Positions 17,270-24,689 of a DNA stretch of 64,000 nucleotides are shown one piece after another. Source of the DNA: JASGDN01 sp049840815 (GTDB lineage: Bacteria; Chloroflexota; Chloroflexia; Thermomicrobiales; UBA6265); contig JASGJI010000005.1 of assembly GCA_049840815.1 (NCBI GenBank), positions 248,001 to 312,000 on the forward strand, given 5' to 3'. The first letter of the stretch is position 1. Each line of letters starts with the position of its first letter. The notes beneath the pieces were generated by a model. That model was not told the origin of the DNA. It searched no databases and was given only the letters and a program-made list of their open reading frames with translations. The position numbers and the translations under genes were made by a program.

Positions 17270-17429
17270 GTCATCCCGAGCGAGCGGCACTCGGAAGGCC
17301 ATGCCATGCAGAGCGAAGCGCGTCGAGGGATCATGTGGCATGGACGACGCCATCCATGCCACATGATCCCTCGACGTCGCTGCCCCAGGAATGCCACCGC
17401 GAGACACGCGCTGCTCCGCTCGGGATGAC
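17270..17429. repeat. Large nested palindrome, family R3
   Basis: The outer arms are GTCATCCCGAGCG and CGCTCGGGATGAC. A perfect inner 24-base inverted repeat (17321-17344 and 17353-17376) holds GAGGGATCATGTGGCATGGA. Half copies of the outer arm (GTCAT-C/T-x-TGAGCGA-type) occur at 35268-35285 and 59852-59864. It sits 28 bp downstream of the coxM-like stop. Confidence 0.8.
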
Positions 17430-17456
17430 ACTGCCAGGCGTGTCCGGAGCCGCCGA

Positions 17457-18323
17457 TCATCCCGCCTTGGACAGAGCGTCCTCGATGGCACGGCGGACGA
17501 GGTTCTGCGTGACCCGTGCCCGGTAGTCCTCCGGCGCGTGCTGATCGCCGAGGATGTCGACGCCATCGGTGGCGAGGGCAGCCGCGGCCTTGATCGACTC
17601 GCCATCCGGCGTCGCTCCGGCGAGGGCCGCTTCCGTGGCCGTCGGACGATAGGCGATATCGGACGCGCCGGTGATGCCAATGCGCAGCGTCTCGATCGTG
17701 CCGCCATCACCGGTGGTCAGGATCACCGCAACGCCGACAATCGCATAGCCGGAGGCTGGATTGGCGAGCTTCTGGTAGCTCCAGCCCGTGCCGGCGGGCG
17801 GCACCGGAATCCGGACGCGGGTGATGAGTTCGTTCGGCGCCAGCGCCGTGGTGAGGAAGCCAAGGAAGAACTCGTGAATCGGGACGACGCGCTCGCCATC
17901 TGGCCCCTGGATGACGACCTCCGCACCCAACGCAAGCACCCCGGCGGGGTAATCCCCAGCAGCGTCGGCGTGGGCGAGCGTGCCGCCAAAGGTCCCACGG
18001 TGCCGCACCTGCTGATCGCCGACGACGTGGGCGATGGCCGGGAGCAGCGGAACCTGCGCTGCCAGCGTCGGGTCCGTCTCGATGTCGTGGTGCGTGGTGA
18101 GCGCGCCGATCTCGACCGCCTCCCCGACGAGGGAGACGCCGCGAAGCTCGCTGAGACCGGTGATGTCGATGATGGTGCCTGGCGACGCCAGCCGCAGCTT
18201 CATGACCGGCAGCAGGCTCTGGCCCCCCGCGAGGATCTTGCCATCATCCTCATGCTCGGCGAGAACCGTCAGCGCATCCTCGACCGACGTGGCGCGATGA
18301 TAGGAGAAGGGATAGGGATGCAC
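17457..18323 (-). CDS. FAD-binding subunit of a molybdenum hydroxylase-type complex (CoxM-like)
   Basis: FAD subunit of the carbon monoxide/xanthine dehydrogenase family. It carries electrons from the iron-sulfur subunit to an acceptor. From the GTG at 18323, with GGAGGTG six bases upstream, the product is 288 residues, the normal size. Motifs: AGGQSLLPVMKLRLASP (FAD pyrophosphate loop), IDITGLSELRG, and a second FAD motif RHRGTFGGTLAHADAAGDYP. An open frame continues upstream to 18767 but overlaps the CoxS gene and is not used. It ends the minus-strand operon; no large (molybdopterin) subunit follows, only repeats. Confidence 0.93.
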   Translation of the reverse strand: MHPYPFSYHRATSVEDALTVLAEHEDDGKILAGGQSLLPVMKLRLASPGTIIDITGLSELRGVSLVGEAVEIGALTTHHDIETDPTLAAQVPLLPAIAHVVGDQQVRHRGTFGGTLAHADAAGDYPAGVLALGAEVVIQGPDGERVVPIHEFFLGFLTTALAPNELITRVRIPVPPAGTGWSYQKLANPASGYAIVGVAVILTTGDGGTIETLRIGITGASDIAYRPTATEAALAGATPDGESIKAAAALATDGVDILGDQHAPEDYRARVTQNLVRRAIEDALSKAG

Positions 18324-18382
18324 GGCGGGCACCTCCGGATACGGGCGGGACACACGGTCCCGGATCGGATATCGGTGGGGAA

Positions 18383-18904
18383 TCAGTCGCCGGAGGGAAG
18401 CGGCTGGGGCGTATCGCCACGCTTCATGCGCTCCGACGCCGAGAGCACCGACTTCACGATGCTCTGGTAGCCCGTACAGCGGCAGATGTTGCCCTCCAGC
18501 GCGTGCCGGATTTCCTCCTCGGTCGGTTCCGGGGTGTCCTTGAGCAGGGAGAGCGACGACAGGATCACGCCCGGCGTGCAATAGCCGCACTGAAGGCCGT
18601 GCTCCTCCCAGAACGCCTGCTGGATCGGGTGCAAGGTGCCGCGCGGGGCGACGCCTTCGATCGTGGTGATCGCGTGCCCCTCCGCCTGCACGGCGAGGAC
18701 CATGCAGCTCTTCACCGCCTCGCCATCCAGCAGCACGGTGCACGCCCCGCACTGGCCGGTCTCGCAACCGGTGTGCGTGCCGGTGAGATTCAGCTGTTCG
18801 CGGAGCATATGAACGAGCAGCGTGCGCGGCTCGACCGAGGCCGTGCGGCGCTGCCCATTGACGGTCGTGGAAACATCCACCTTCGCAATCGTGGTGTCGG
18901 TCAT
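18383..18904 (-). CDS. 2Fe-2S subunit of a molybdenum hydroxylase-type complex (CoxS-like)
   Basis: Small subunit with two [2Fe-2S] clusters. The plant ferredoxin-type cluster is bound by GCETGQCGACTVLLDG and a later Cys (VKSCMVL). The C-terminal four-helix cluster has QCGYCTPG and ICRCTGYQ. The 173 residues match the family. In known enzymes (CO dehydrogenase, nicotinate or xanthine dehydrogenases) it transfers electrons from the Mo cofactor of the large subunit to the FAD subunit. The ATG at 18904 follows AAGGA. It lies between the CoxG- and CoxM-like genes on one strand. Confidence 0.94.
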   Translation of the reverse strand: MTDTTIAKVDVSTTVNGQRRTASVEPRTLLVHMLREQLNLTGTHTGCETGQCGACTVLLDGEAVKSCMVLAVQAEGHAITTIEGVAPRGTLHPIQQAFWEEHGLQCGYCTPGVILSSLSLLKDTPEPTEEEIRHALEGNICRCTGYQSIVKSVLSASERMKRGDTPQPLPSGD

Positions 18905-18960
18905 CGGGATGGTCCTTCCGTCGGAATCAGCCGCTCAAGGGAGAGCACAACCGGATGCGA

Positions 18961-19419
18961 TCAGGACGCGGGAGCGTCCTGGGCGGCAAAGCGGTCGTTC
19001 AGCTCGCCGAAGAACTTGTTGACGATGGTCTTGGCGGCAGGCTGGATGACCCGCCCACCGATGCGAGCCAGCACGCCGCGCACGTTGGCATCGCCTTCCC
19101 AGGTCAGATGCGTGCCGCCGTCGTCGGTCGGGGTGAGCGTGATCTTGCCCTCTCCGCCGATCTGGCCCTGCGGCCCCTTGCCTTCGACAAGCATGGTGAA
19201 GGCGGACGGCTCCTGCTTGTCGCTGATCTTGACATGCCCGCCGTAACGGCCCTTGATCATGCCGATGCCGATCGTCATCACGGCATCGTATTCGTCCGGG
19301 CCAACCTCGGTCAGGCTCTCGCAACCGGGCAGGCACGCCTTCAGGACTTCCGGATCGAGCATCGCGGCATACACCGCCTCGGGCGACGCGGATAGCGTGT
19401 AATCACCACTCAACTGCAT
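18961..19419 (-). CDS. CoxG-like SRPBCC domain protein
   Basis: Carbon monoxide dehydrogenase subunit G family (START/SRPBCC fold), 152 residues: MQLSGDYTLSASPEAVYAAM, LKACLPGCESLTEVGPDEY, TWEGDANVRGVLARIGGR. In CO-oxidising bacteria CoxG helps recruit the dehydrogenase to the membrane through a C-terminal segment. In some species it carries menaquinone. Many CoxG proteins have a long hydrophobic C-terminal anchor; here the protein stops soon after NKFFGELNDRFAAQ, so only the soluble domain is present. Start ATG 19419 has AGGAGG nine bases upstream. It is the first of the three cox-like genes. Confidence 0.9.
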   Translation of the reverse strand: MQLSGDYTLSASPEAVYAAMLDPEVLKACLPGCESLTEVGPDEYDAVMTIGIGMIKGRYGGHVKISDKQEPSAFTMLVEGKGPQGQIGGEGKITLTPTDDGGTHLTWEGDANVRGVLARIGGRVIQPAAKTIVNKFFGELNDRFAAQDAPAS

Positions 19420-19572
19420 GAATCAGATCCTCCTCGGGATGGGTGGGATACCCCCGGCGTGGCGCGTGGCGAGCATCCAGTGCGGATTGTTCCCTGATGG
19501 TCGCACAGATCGCGCCTTCCACGAGCGATTCGCATCCGCGCGATTCGGGTAGTCAACGATCGAATAGCCGCC

Positions 19573-20505
19573 TCACCCGACAGGTCCGAGCCCGGCCCCG
19601 GCCAGGATGGCCGCAACACGGCCCACCTCTTCCTCCGTGAACCCGGACATCGGGGACGTGGGAGTGGCGCCTGCGATGACACCGCGCAGGGTCAACGCGA
19701 CCTTGAAGCTTCCCCAGGCCGCCGCCGACCAGCCGATCTCCGGACGCTGCGCCACCGAGATGATCGAGAAAAGCCCGTAGAGGCGATCCTGCTCCGCACG
19801 AACGGTGGCAGCATCCCCCGCCACGAAGGCCTCATAGAGGCGGACGTACCCGACCGGATCGACGTTGCCGAGACCGGGCACGCAGCCATGCGCCCCAAGC
19901 GACAACGCGACATCAACCATCAGTTCGGAGCCGGTGAAGACGCGAAACTCGGGCAGGTCGGCATTGTCGAGCAGGACGCCCCGGAAGTTCGCATCCTGTC
20001 CACTGCTGTCCTTCAACCCGATGATGGCCCCGGCCTTCGCCAGTGTGCGCAGCGATCCGCGATCAATCTTCGTCTGGACCGCGCCCGGAATGTCGTACGC
20101 CATGACCGGGACGGAAACGGCATCCGCGACCCGGCTGAAGTGACGAACGATCTCGGCGGGCGATGGCTTGATATAGAACGGCGCGAGCACCACATGGCCA
20201 TCGACACCAAGTCCCTCGTGCCGCTTCGCACGGTCGATCACCCGGTTCGTGGTGAAGTCGATTGCCCCGGCCAGGATGGGCACCTTCCCCTTCGCGAGGC
20301 GGACGGCGGTCGCGATCACGGTCTCCTGCTGGGAGTCGGTGAGGCCGATCGACTCGCTGGTGGACCCGAGCATGAAGAGACCGTGGACACCGGAAGCCAG
20401 GTGGAAGTCCAGCAGGCGCTCGAGGTCAGGGACGGAGACGTCGCCCTCGGCGGTGAGCGGGGTGGAGACAGGAGGGATGATGCCCTTGAGGTCGGCAGGG
20501 GTCAT
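19573..20505 (-). CDS. Dihydrodipicolinate synthase/N-acetylneuraminate lyase family protein
   Basis: Class I lyase/aldolase of the DapA superfamily, 310 residues. It shows the pyruvate-binding loop GSTSESIGLT in place of GTTGE, the catalytic Tyr region MAYDIPGAV, and the Schiff-base Lys in IIGLKDSSGQ. The context (sugar-type ABC transporter upstream, cox-like genes downstream) argues for a catabolic member such as a 2-keto-3-deoxy-acid aldolase or dehydratase and not lysine biosynthesis, but this is inference. The ATG at 20505 follows AAGGAG. The longer open frame to 20772 runs through repeat DNA and is rejected. Confidence 0.88.
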   Translation of the reverse strand: MTPADLKGIIPPVSTPLTAEGDVSVPDLERLLDFHLASGVHGLFMLGSTSESIGLTDSQQETVIATAVRLAKGKVPILAGAIDFTTNRVIDRAKRHEGLGVDGHVVLAPFYIKPSPAEIVRHFSRVADAVSVPVMAYDIPGAVQTKIDRGSLRTLAKAGAIIGLKDSSGQDANFRGVLLDNADLPEFRVFTGSELMVDVALSLGAHGCVPGLGNVDPVGYVRLYEAFVAGDAATVRAEQDRLYGLFSIISVAQRPEIGWSAAAWGSFKVALTLRGVIAGATPTSPMSGFTEEEVGRVAAILAGAGLGPVG

Positions 20506-20525
20506 GACGGGAAGACTCCTTCGTA

Positions 20526-20736
20526 CGAGACGTGAGGACCGAGACGCGAAACGTGAAAACCCAAGAGTAAGGATGACCGGCAATAGGGCGAGACTCCCGC
20601 CCTGAACGATGGCGGCCTCCTCGGAGATGCGGCCCTCGCAGCAGCGGGCGGTGGCTTCCTGTGTTCCGTGCAACACGGCGGCCACAAGGGCCGCCTCTCC
20701 GAGGAGAGAACCGCTATTGCCGGTCGCTCTAGGACG
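20526..20736. repeat. Second composite R5-R2 repeat
   Basis: It opens with GAGACGTGAGGACCGAGACG (R5), then GGCAATAGGGCGAGACTCCC (same order and orientation as 17055 onward), then imperfect arms around CCTCGGAGATGCGGCC and GGCCGCCTCTCCGAGG. The tail TTGCCGGTCGCTC also matches the first copy. It fills most of the 425 bp gap between the permease and the DapA-family gene. Confidence 0.8.
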
Positions 20737-20893
20737 TGAGTCCCGAAAGCCCGTGTGAACACACTGACCCATCGCGCGTCCCGGATGGGCCTGTCATGAC
20801 GGGAATCCTCTACAAGGCGCCTTGTATCGCAGAACGGGCCGGTTTGCAATCGGGGACGACGAGGAAGGACGAGCCGCTGTACGACTCGTCCTT

Positions 20894-20927
20894 CCTCACG
20901 TCTCACTTCCCGGTCCTCACGTCTCTC
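20894..20927. repeat. R5 repeat, inverted orientation
   Basis: CCTCACGTCTCACTTCCCGG and CCTCACGTCTCTC are the reverse complement of the R5 GAGACGTGAGG unit. It lies directly before the permease stop codon. Together with the R5 unit at 20526 it flanks the gap on both sides. Confidence 0.6.
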
Positions 20928-20930
20928 GCC

Positions 20931-21827
20931 TCAACCCTTGATGCCGGACATCCGCACACCCTGGACGATGAAGCGCTGCATGAAGATGAAGATCACCACC
21001 AGCGGTGCCGCCGCCACCACCGCACCCATGAAGAGCGCCGGCAGGTTGATCGTCTGCGCGGTCAGGAACATCGAGAGCACCACCTGCACCGTCCGCGTCT
21101 CGGCGGACTGGCCGATGATGGACGGCCACAGGAAGGCGTTCCAGCTATTGATGAAGCTGAGCACGCCCAACGCCGCCATGATGCCCATCGAGTTCGGCAG
21201 CAGCAGCCGGAAATAGACGCCGTAGTAGCTGAGGCCATCGAGCCGCCCCGCCTCCTCCAGGTCCTTCGGGAAGTCCAGGTAGAACTGGCGGAAGAGGAAG
21301 GTCGCGAAGGCGCTGAACAGCCCCGGCACGATCACGCCCCAGAGGGTGTTCACCCCACCAAGCTCTGAGATCACGACATACGACGGCACGAAGGTCACCG
21401 CGCCGGGGACCATCAGCGTCAGGAGGATGATCGAGAAGACGACGCCCGAGCCCCGGAACGGAATACGGGCAAGGGCGTAGCCAGCCATCGAGGCGAAGAG
21501 CGTCTGGAACACCAGGTTGCAACCGGCCAGCAACGCGGAGTTGCGCAGGCCGAGCCCCATGTTGACTTCCTTCGTCTTGAACAGGTTGGTGAGGTTATCC
21601 CACTGCATCTCCTTCGGCCACCACACCCACTCGAAGGAGGTGATCTCCGGCTGCGTGGCGAGAGCGTTGCGGATCATGATGTAGAACGGCAGCATGAAGA
21701 CCGCCGCCAACACGATCAGCACGACGTAGCGCAGGATGGCAAGGAGTGGTCCCAGGGAAAGGCCCTGATTCGGCTTCGGATGCTGGAGCGATCCCCACCG
21801 GTCGTTGGTCGTCGTCGGTGCGCTCAT
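20931..21827 (-). CDS. Carbohydrate ABC transporter permease (MalG type)
   Basis: Inner-membrane permease, 298 residues with about six hydrophobic segments (first about residues 33-53). The EAA loop that contacts the ATPase reads EEAGRLDGLSYYGVYFRLLL. It ends with the typical QRFIVQGVRMSGIKG tail of the MalG group (AGAVKG in MalG). Its ATG overlaps the stop of the MalF-type gene by four bases (ATGA), so the two are translationally coupled. No ATP-binding protein is encoded in the operon; a shared MsmK-type ATPase elsewhere is likely. Confidence 0.94.
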   Translation of the reverse strand: MSAPTTTNDRWGSLQHPKPNQGLSLGPLLAILRYVVLIVLAAVFMLPFYIMIRNALATQPEITSFEWVWWPKEMQWDNLTNLFKTKEVNMGLGLRNSALLAGCNLVFQTLFASMAGYALARIPFRGSGVVFSIILLTLMVPGAVTFVPSYVVISELGGVNTLWGVIVPGLFSAFATFLFRQFYLDFPKDLEEAGRLDGLSYYGVYFRLLLPNSMGIMAALGVLSFINSWNAFLWPSIIGQSAETRTVQVVLSMFLTAQTINLPALFMGAVVAAAPLVVIFIFMQRFIVQGVRMSGIKG

Positions 21828-22783
21828 GCCTTCCTCCCGAATCCGAAGAGCCGTCCCTGGATGAGGGTGATGGCGATGATGATGGCCGTGAGGATGAAGG
21901 CGCCCGCCGAACCGCGCCCGTAGTCCTGCTGGGAGATGGCGACCTGATAGAGGTAGACCAGCGGGGGCCTCGCGAGGCTGAGGTTCGCGGTCCCGCCCGC
22001 GCCGCTCAGGATGTTGATGAACTCATCGAAGGCCTGGAAGGCGGCGATGAAGTTCAGGAGCATCACGGCGATAGAGGTGTTGCGCAACATCGGGAACGTG
22101 ATCGTCCAGAACGTCGTCCAGCCTGGCTTGCCGCCATCGACGTAGGCCGCTTCATACAGCGACTGGTCGATCTCCTGCAATCCCGCCAGGAAGATGATCA
22201 TGTAGAAGCCGACCTGGAGCCAGACGCGCACGGAAACGAGCACCAGCCAGTAATAGGGCGGGCTGGTCTGGCCGATCCAGGCGATGACCTGATTGCTGCC
22301 CATCCAGTAGAGAACCATGTTGGCGAACCCCGACGGCACGCCGGAGAAGATGCCCATCTTCCAGATAACGGAGGCAACCACATACGAAATCGCGGTCGGG
22401 ATGAAGAAGACACTTCGAAAAAACGCCTTGCCAAACCCGACCGAGTTCACCAGCATCGCCAGGAAGAGCGAGAAGAAGAAGGTGAGCGGGACGATGAAGA
22501 TGGCGAAGACCACGATGGTGCGCAGCGAACGGACGAACTGGGGGTCGTTCAGGACAGCCCGGTAGTTGTCCAGACCGACCCAGTTGCCGACGGTAATCGT
22601 ATTCCGCGCCTCGGAGAAGCTGATCAGGAGTCCCCAGACGATGGGCAGGAAGGTGAAGATCCCCAGCCCGATCACCATCGGTGCGACGAAGACACAGAAC
22701 GCGATGGTCGCTTCCCATCGCGTCTGCTTCCACCAGGGGACCGATACGTTCCGGATGGTTCCCGGTACGCCGACGACATCCAT
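21824..22783 (-). CDS. Carbohydrate ABC transporter permease (MalF type)
   Basis: The permease partner of the previous gene, 319 residues. The first membrane helix lies near residue 27-50 (IAFCVFVAPMVIGLGIFTF) and several more follow. The EAA loop reads LYEAAYVDGGKPGWTTFWTI, a standard MalF-group sequence with Asp-Gly. The start ATG 22783 follows GGGTGAG. The sugar specificity cannot be deduced. A strong hairpin separates it from the binding-protein gene. Confidence 0.94.
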   Translation of the reverse strand: MDVVGVPGTIRNVSVPWWKQTRWEATIAFCVFVAPMVIGLGIFTFLPIVWGLLISFSEARNTITVGNWVGLDNYRAVLNDPQFVRSLRTIVVFAIFIVPLTFFFSLFLAMLVNSVGFGKAFFRSVFFIPTAISYVVASVIWKMGIFSGVPSGFANMVLYWMGSNQVIAWIGQTSPPYYWLVLVSVRVWLQVGFYMIIFLAGLQEIDQSLYEAAYVDGGKPGWTTFWTITFPMLRNTSIAVMLLNFIAAFQAFDEFINILSGAGGTANLSLARPPLVYLYQVAISQQDYGRGSAGAFILTAIIIAITLIQGRLFGFGRKA

Positions 22784-22855
22784 GGCTCACCCTACCGGGC
22801 AACCCGGCGGAATACGCCACCGAACCGCCCCATCAATCTGAACCGCCATCGCGAT

Positions 22856-22892
22856 CCGGGGGCAGCCGGGCGGGTTGCCCGGCTGCCCCCGG
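22856..22892 (-). terminator. Hairpin after the binding-protein gene (partial terminator)
   Basis: Arms CCGGGGGCAGCCGGGC and GCCCGGCTGCCCCCGG (16 bp, perfect), loop GGGTT. It lies ten bases after the binding-protein stop. A hairpin here is a common way to make more binding protein than permease, by stopping part of transcription and protecting the upstream mRNA. No T-tract. Confidence 0.7.
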
Positions 22893-22901
22893 CGCATCAT
22901 C

Positions 22902-24230
22902 CTAGCTGCCAAGCAGCCGATCGAGCTCGGCCTGGGCCGTCTTCTCGGCGGCGGCCAGTTCGGTCTTCGGATCGGCACCGTTCTGGATCACGTTGGTCAG
23001 CGCCTGGCCGTAGGCGGTGCCCATCGCGGCGTCCCACAACGGTGGCGTGATGCGGCCGTAGCTGTTCAGGTTCTCCACGAACTTCGCGGCAGGGCCGCTC
23101 TTCAGTTGCTCGGCTGCCGCGGCCGCGCTCTTCCGAGGCGGCACATGGAAGCCGTAGGAGAGCGCCCAGTCCTTCTGGATATCGATGCTGTCGATCCAGA
23201 GGAACTGGACCAATGCCTTGGCGGCATCGGCGTTCTTGGTCTTGCCGTTCACGCATTCGCCCCAGCCGCCCCAGAACGTGGAGGCCTTGCCGCTGGCGTC
23301 CGTCGCAGGCCATGGGAAGATATCGACATCGTCGCCGAACGCCTTCTGGATCGCCGGCAGCGCCCACATCCCGGTCCATTGCGTCGCGGCAAGTCCCTGG
23401 ATGAACGCCGAAGGATCCCAGTAGTCGGTCGGAGCGCCGATGAGCAGCGCGCCGGAGTCGTTCAATTCCTTGAGCTTCGAGAATCCCGTCGCCACCCCAT
23501 CGGTGTTGAAGGCCACCTTCTTGCCGGTATCGTCGATGAAGTTCCCGCCGCCGGACCACATCAACAACCCGCCGGCAGCGTCGATTCCACCCGTATTGCC
23601 GAGGAACATGCCCTTGACGCGACCTTCGTTCAGCGTCTTGGCGATGTTGATCAAGTCATCCAGCGTCTTCGCTGGCTCCAGCCCCTTGTCCTTGAACACG
23701 CTCGGCTTGTAGTACAGCCCGCCCGTGTCATCGATCATCTTCACCCAGTAGATCTTGCCGTCGATGGTGGCAGCTTCGAGGCTGATAGGGTTGAAGTCGC
23801 TCTTCACGTCCGGGGTGTAGAGCTCGTCCAGCGGCAGCACCTGGCCCTGCTTGACCATGTCGAGCGACACGCCATTGATCTCGAAGACGTCCGGGCCGCT
23901 ATCCGTCAGCAAGGCGGCGGCAATCGCCGGGCCATAGTCACCGGTCTGCCAGTTGACCTCGACCTCGATGTTCTTGCCGGCGTCGGACTGCATGAATTGC
24001 TGTGCGTAGCGCATCACGGCGTCCTGCGTGCCTTCCTCACCATACTGGTGGTACCACTGCACGATCTTCGTCTTGTCCTGGGCGAAGACATGCTGCGGCA
24101 CCGGGCCGAATCCGGCGTACGCGATGCCCGCACCCGTGACGAGGGCCGTCTTGATCAACTGCCGCCGGCTGGCGCGGAAGGTGATATTCGGCTTAGCGAC
24201 GGGATGCGACGACGCTGCGTTCTTGTCCAT
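22902..24230 (-). CDS. Sugar-type ABC transporter substrate-binding protein (Tat signal)
   Basis: Extracellular binding protein of family 1, 442 residues. The N-terminus FRASRRQLIKTALVTGAG has a twin-arginine motif and a hydrophobic stretch ending in a probable cleavage near VFAQ. The mature protein begins KIVQWYHQYGEEGTQDAV and carries GPDVFEINGVSLDMVKQGQV, typical of carbohydrate binders, and the C-terminal helices LNSYGRITPPLWDAAMGTAY. The ATG at 24230 has AGGAGG eight bases upstream. It is the first gene of the operon with two permeases. The substrate is unknown; the downstream DapA-family and cox-like genes suggest a sugar or organic acid that is then degraded. Confidence 0.92.
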   Translation of the reverse strand: MDKNAASSHPVAKPNITFRASRRQLIKTALVTGAGIAYAGFGPVPQHVFAQDKTKIVQWYHQYGEEGTQDAVMRYAQQFMQSDAGKNIEVEVNWQTGDYGPAIAAALLTDSGPDVFEINGVSLDMVKQGQVLPLDELYTPDVKSDFNPISLEAATIDGKIYWVKMIDDTGGLYYKPSVFKDKGLEPAKTLDDLINIAKTLNEGRVKGMFLGNTGGIDAAGGLLMWSGGGNFIDDTGKKVAFNTDGVATGFSKLKELNDSGALLIGAPTDYWDPSAFIQGLAATQWTGMWALPAIQKAFGDDVDIFPWPATDASGKASTFWGGWGECVNGKTKNADAAKALVQFLWIDSIDIQKDWALSYGFHVPPRKSAAAAAEQLKSGPAAKFVENLNSYGRITPPLWDAAMGTAYGQALTNVIQNGADPKTELAAAEKTAQAELDRLLGS

Positions 24231-24244
24231 GAACGATTCCTCCT

Positions 24245-24264
24245 GATCACCTTCGTCGGTGATC
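24245..24264 (-). promoter_or_regulatory. Small palindrome next to the ribosome site of the binding-protein gene
   Basis: GATCACC-TTCGTC-GGTGATC, perfect 7-base arms. It ends one base before the AGGAGG Shine-Dalgarno sequence (24239-24244). It could act as an operator or as an RNA hairpin that affects ribosome access. Confidence 0.4.
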
Positions 24265-24457
24265 GCGAGAGCAACGACAATCCGGAGCCCAATTCGGTTG
24301 TGACGACGCTGGCTACTGTAGGACCCGGGCAGAGCAATGTCAATATGCGCGAGGGAAATACAGCAGACGTCATATGTCACATCATGCGACGGTGCACGAA
24401 TTGTGTTGTTTGCACAGAAGATGCCCCAGATTCTGCATCCTCGTCCCAGATGATGCG

Positions 24458-24487
24458 TTGCCCGGTGATTTCACTGGCCCGTATACT
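24458..24487 (+). promoter_or_regulatory. Candidate promoter for the family-5 binding-protein gene
   Basis: TTGCCC (24458-24463) and TATACT (24482-24487) with 18 bases between. The leader to the ATG at 24690 would be about 195 bases. Confidence 0.35.
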
Positions 24488-24689
24488 CGTAGGTGGAAAG
24501 AAATGACGCGATTTCCCGGAGGTTGCTTCACTTCATCCGGGAAGGCGATCTTGGCGCTGTCAGTCCCCTGCACGCTCATTTCCCACGGGTCCTGCGGATG
24601 GATCGGTCCTCGGATCGGGCATCCGGTTATCTGACGCGCACGGGCGCAGTCGCGTCCACCGCAATCACCATCAAGGAGAGCCGGTTTCC

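Larger units (their letters stand above)
24231..24689. other. 459 bp divergent regulatory region
   Basis: This lies between the divergent binding-protein genes. It holds the hairpin at 24245-24264 and a promoter candidate for the rightward gene at 24458-24487. An open frame at 24374-24634 has no ribosome site and is not supported. Confidence 0.5.

Noticed and set aside
20506..20772. Longer start of the DapA-family gene at 20772
   Set aside because: It would translate repeat DNA; the ATG at 20505 has its own AAGGAG.
24374..24634. 86-codon frame in the gap before the first family-5 binding protein
   Set aside because: No ribosome site, no family, and a promoter candidate lies inside it.
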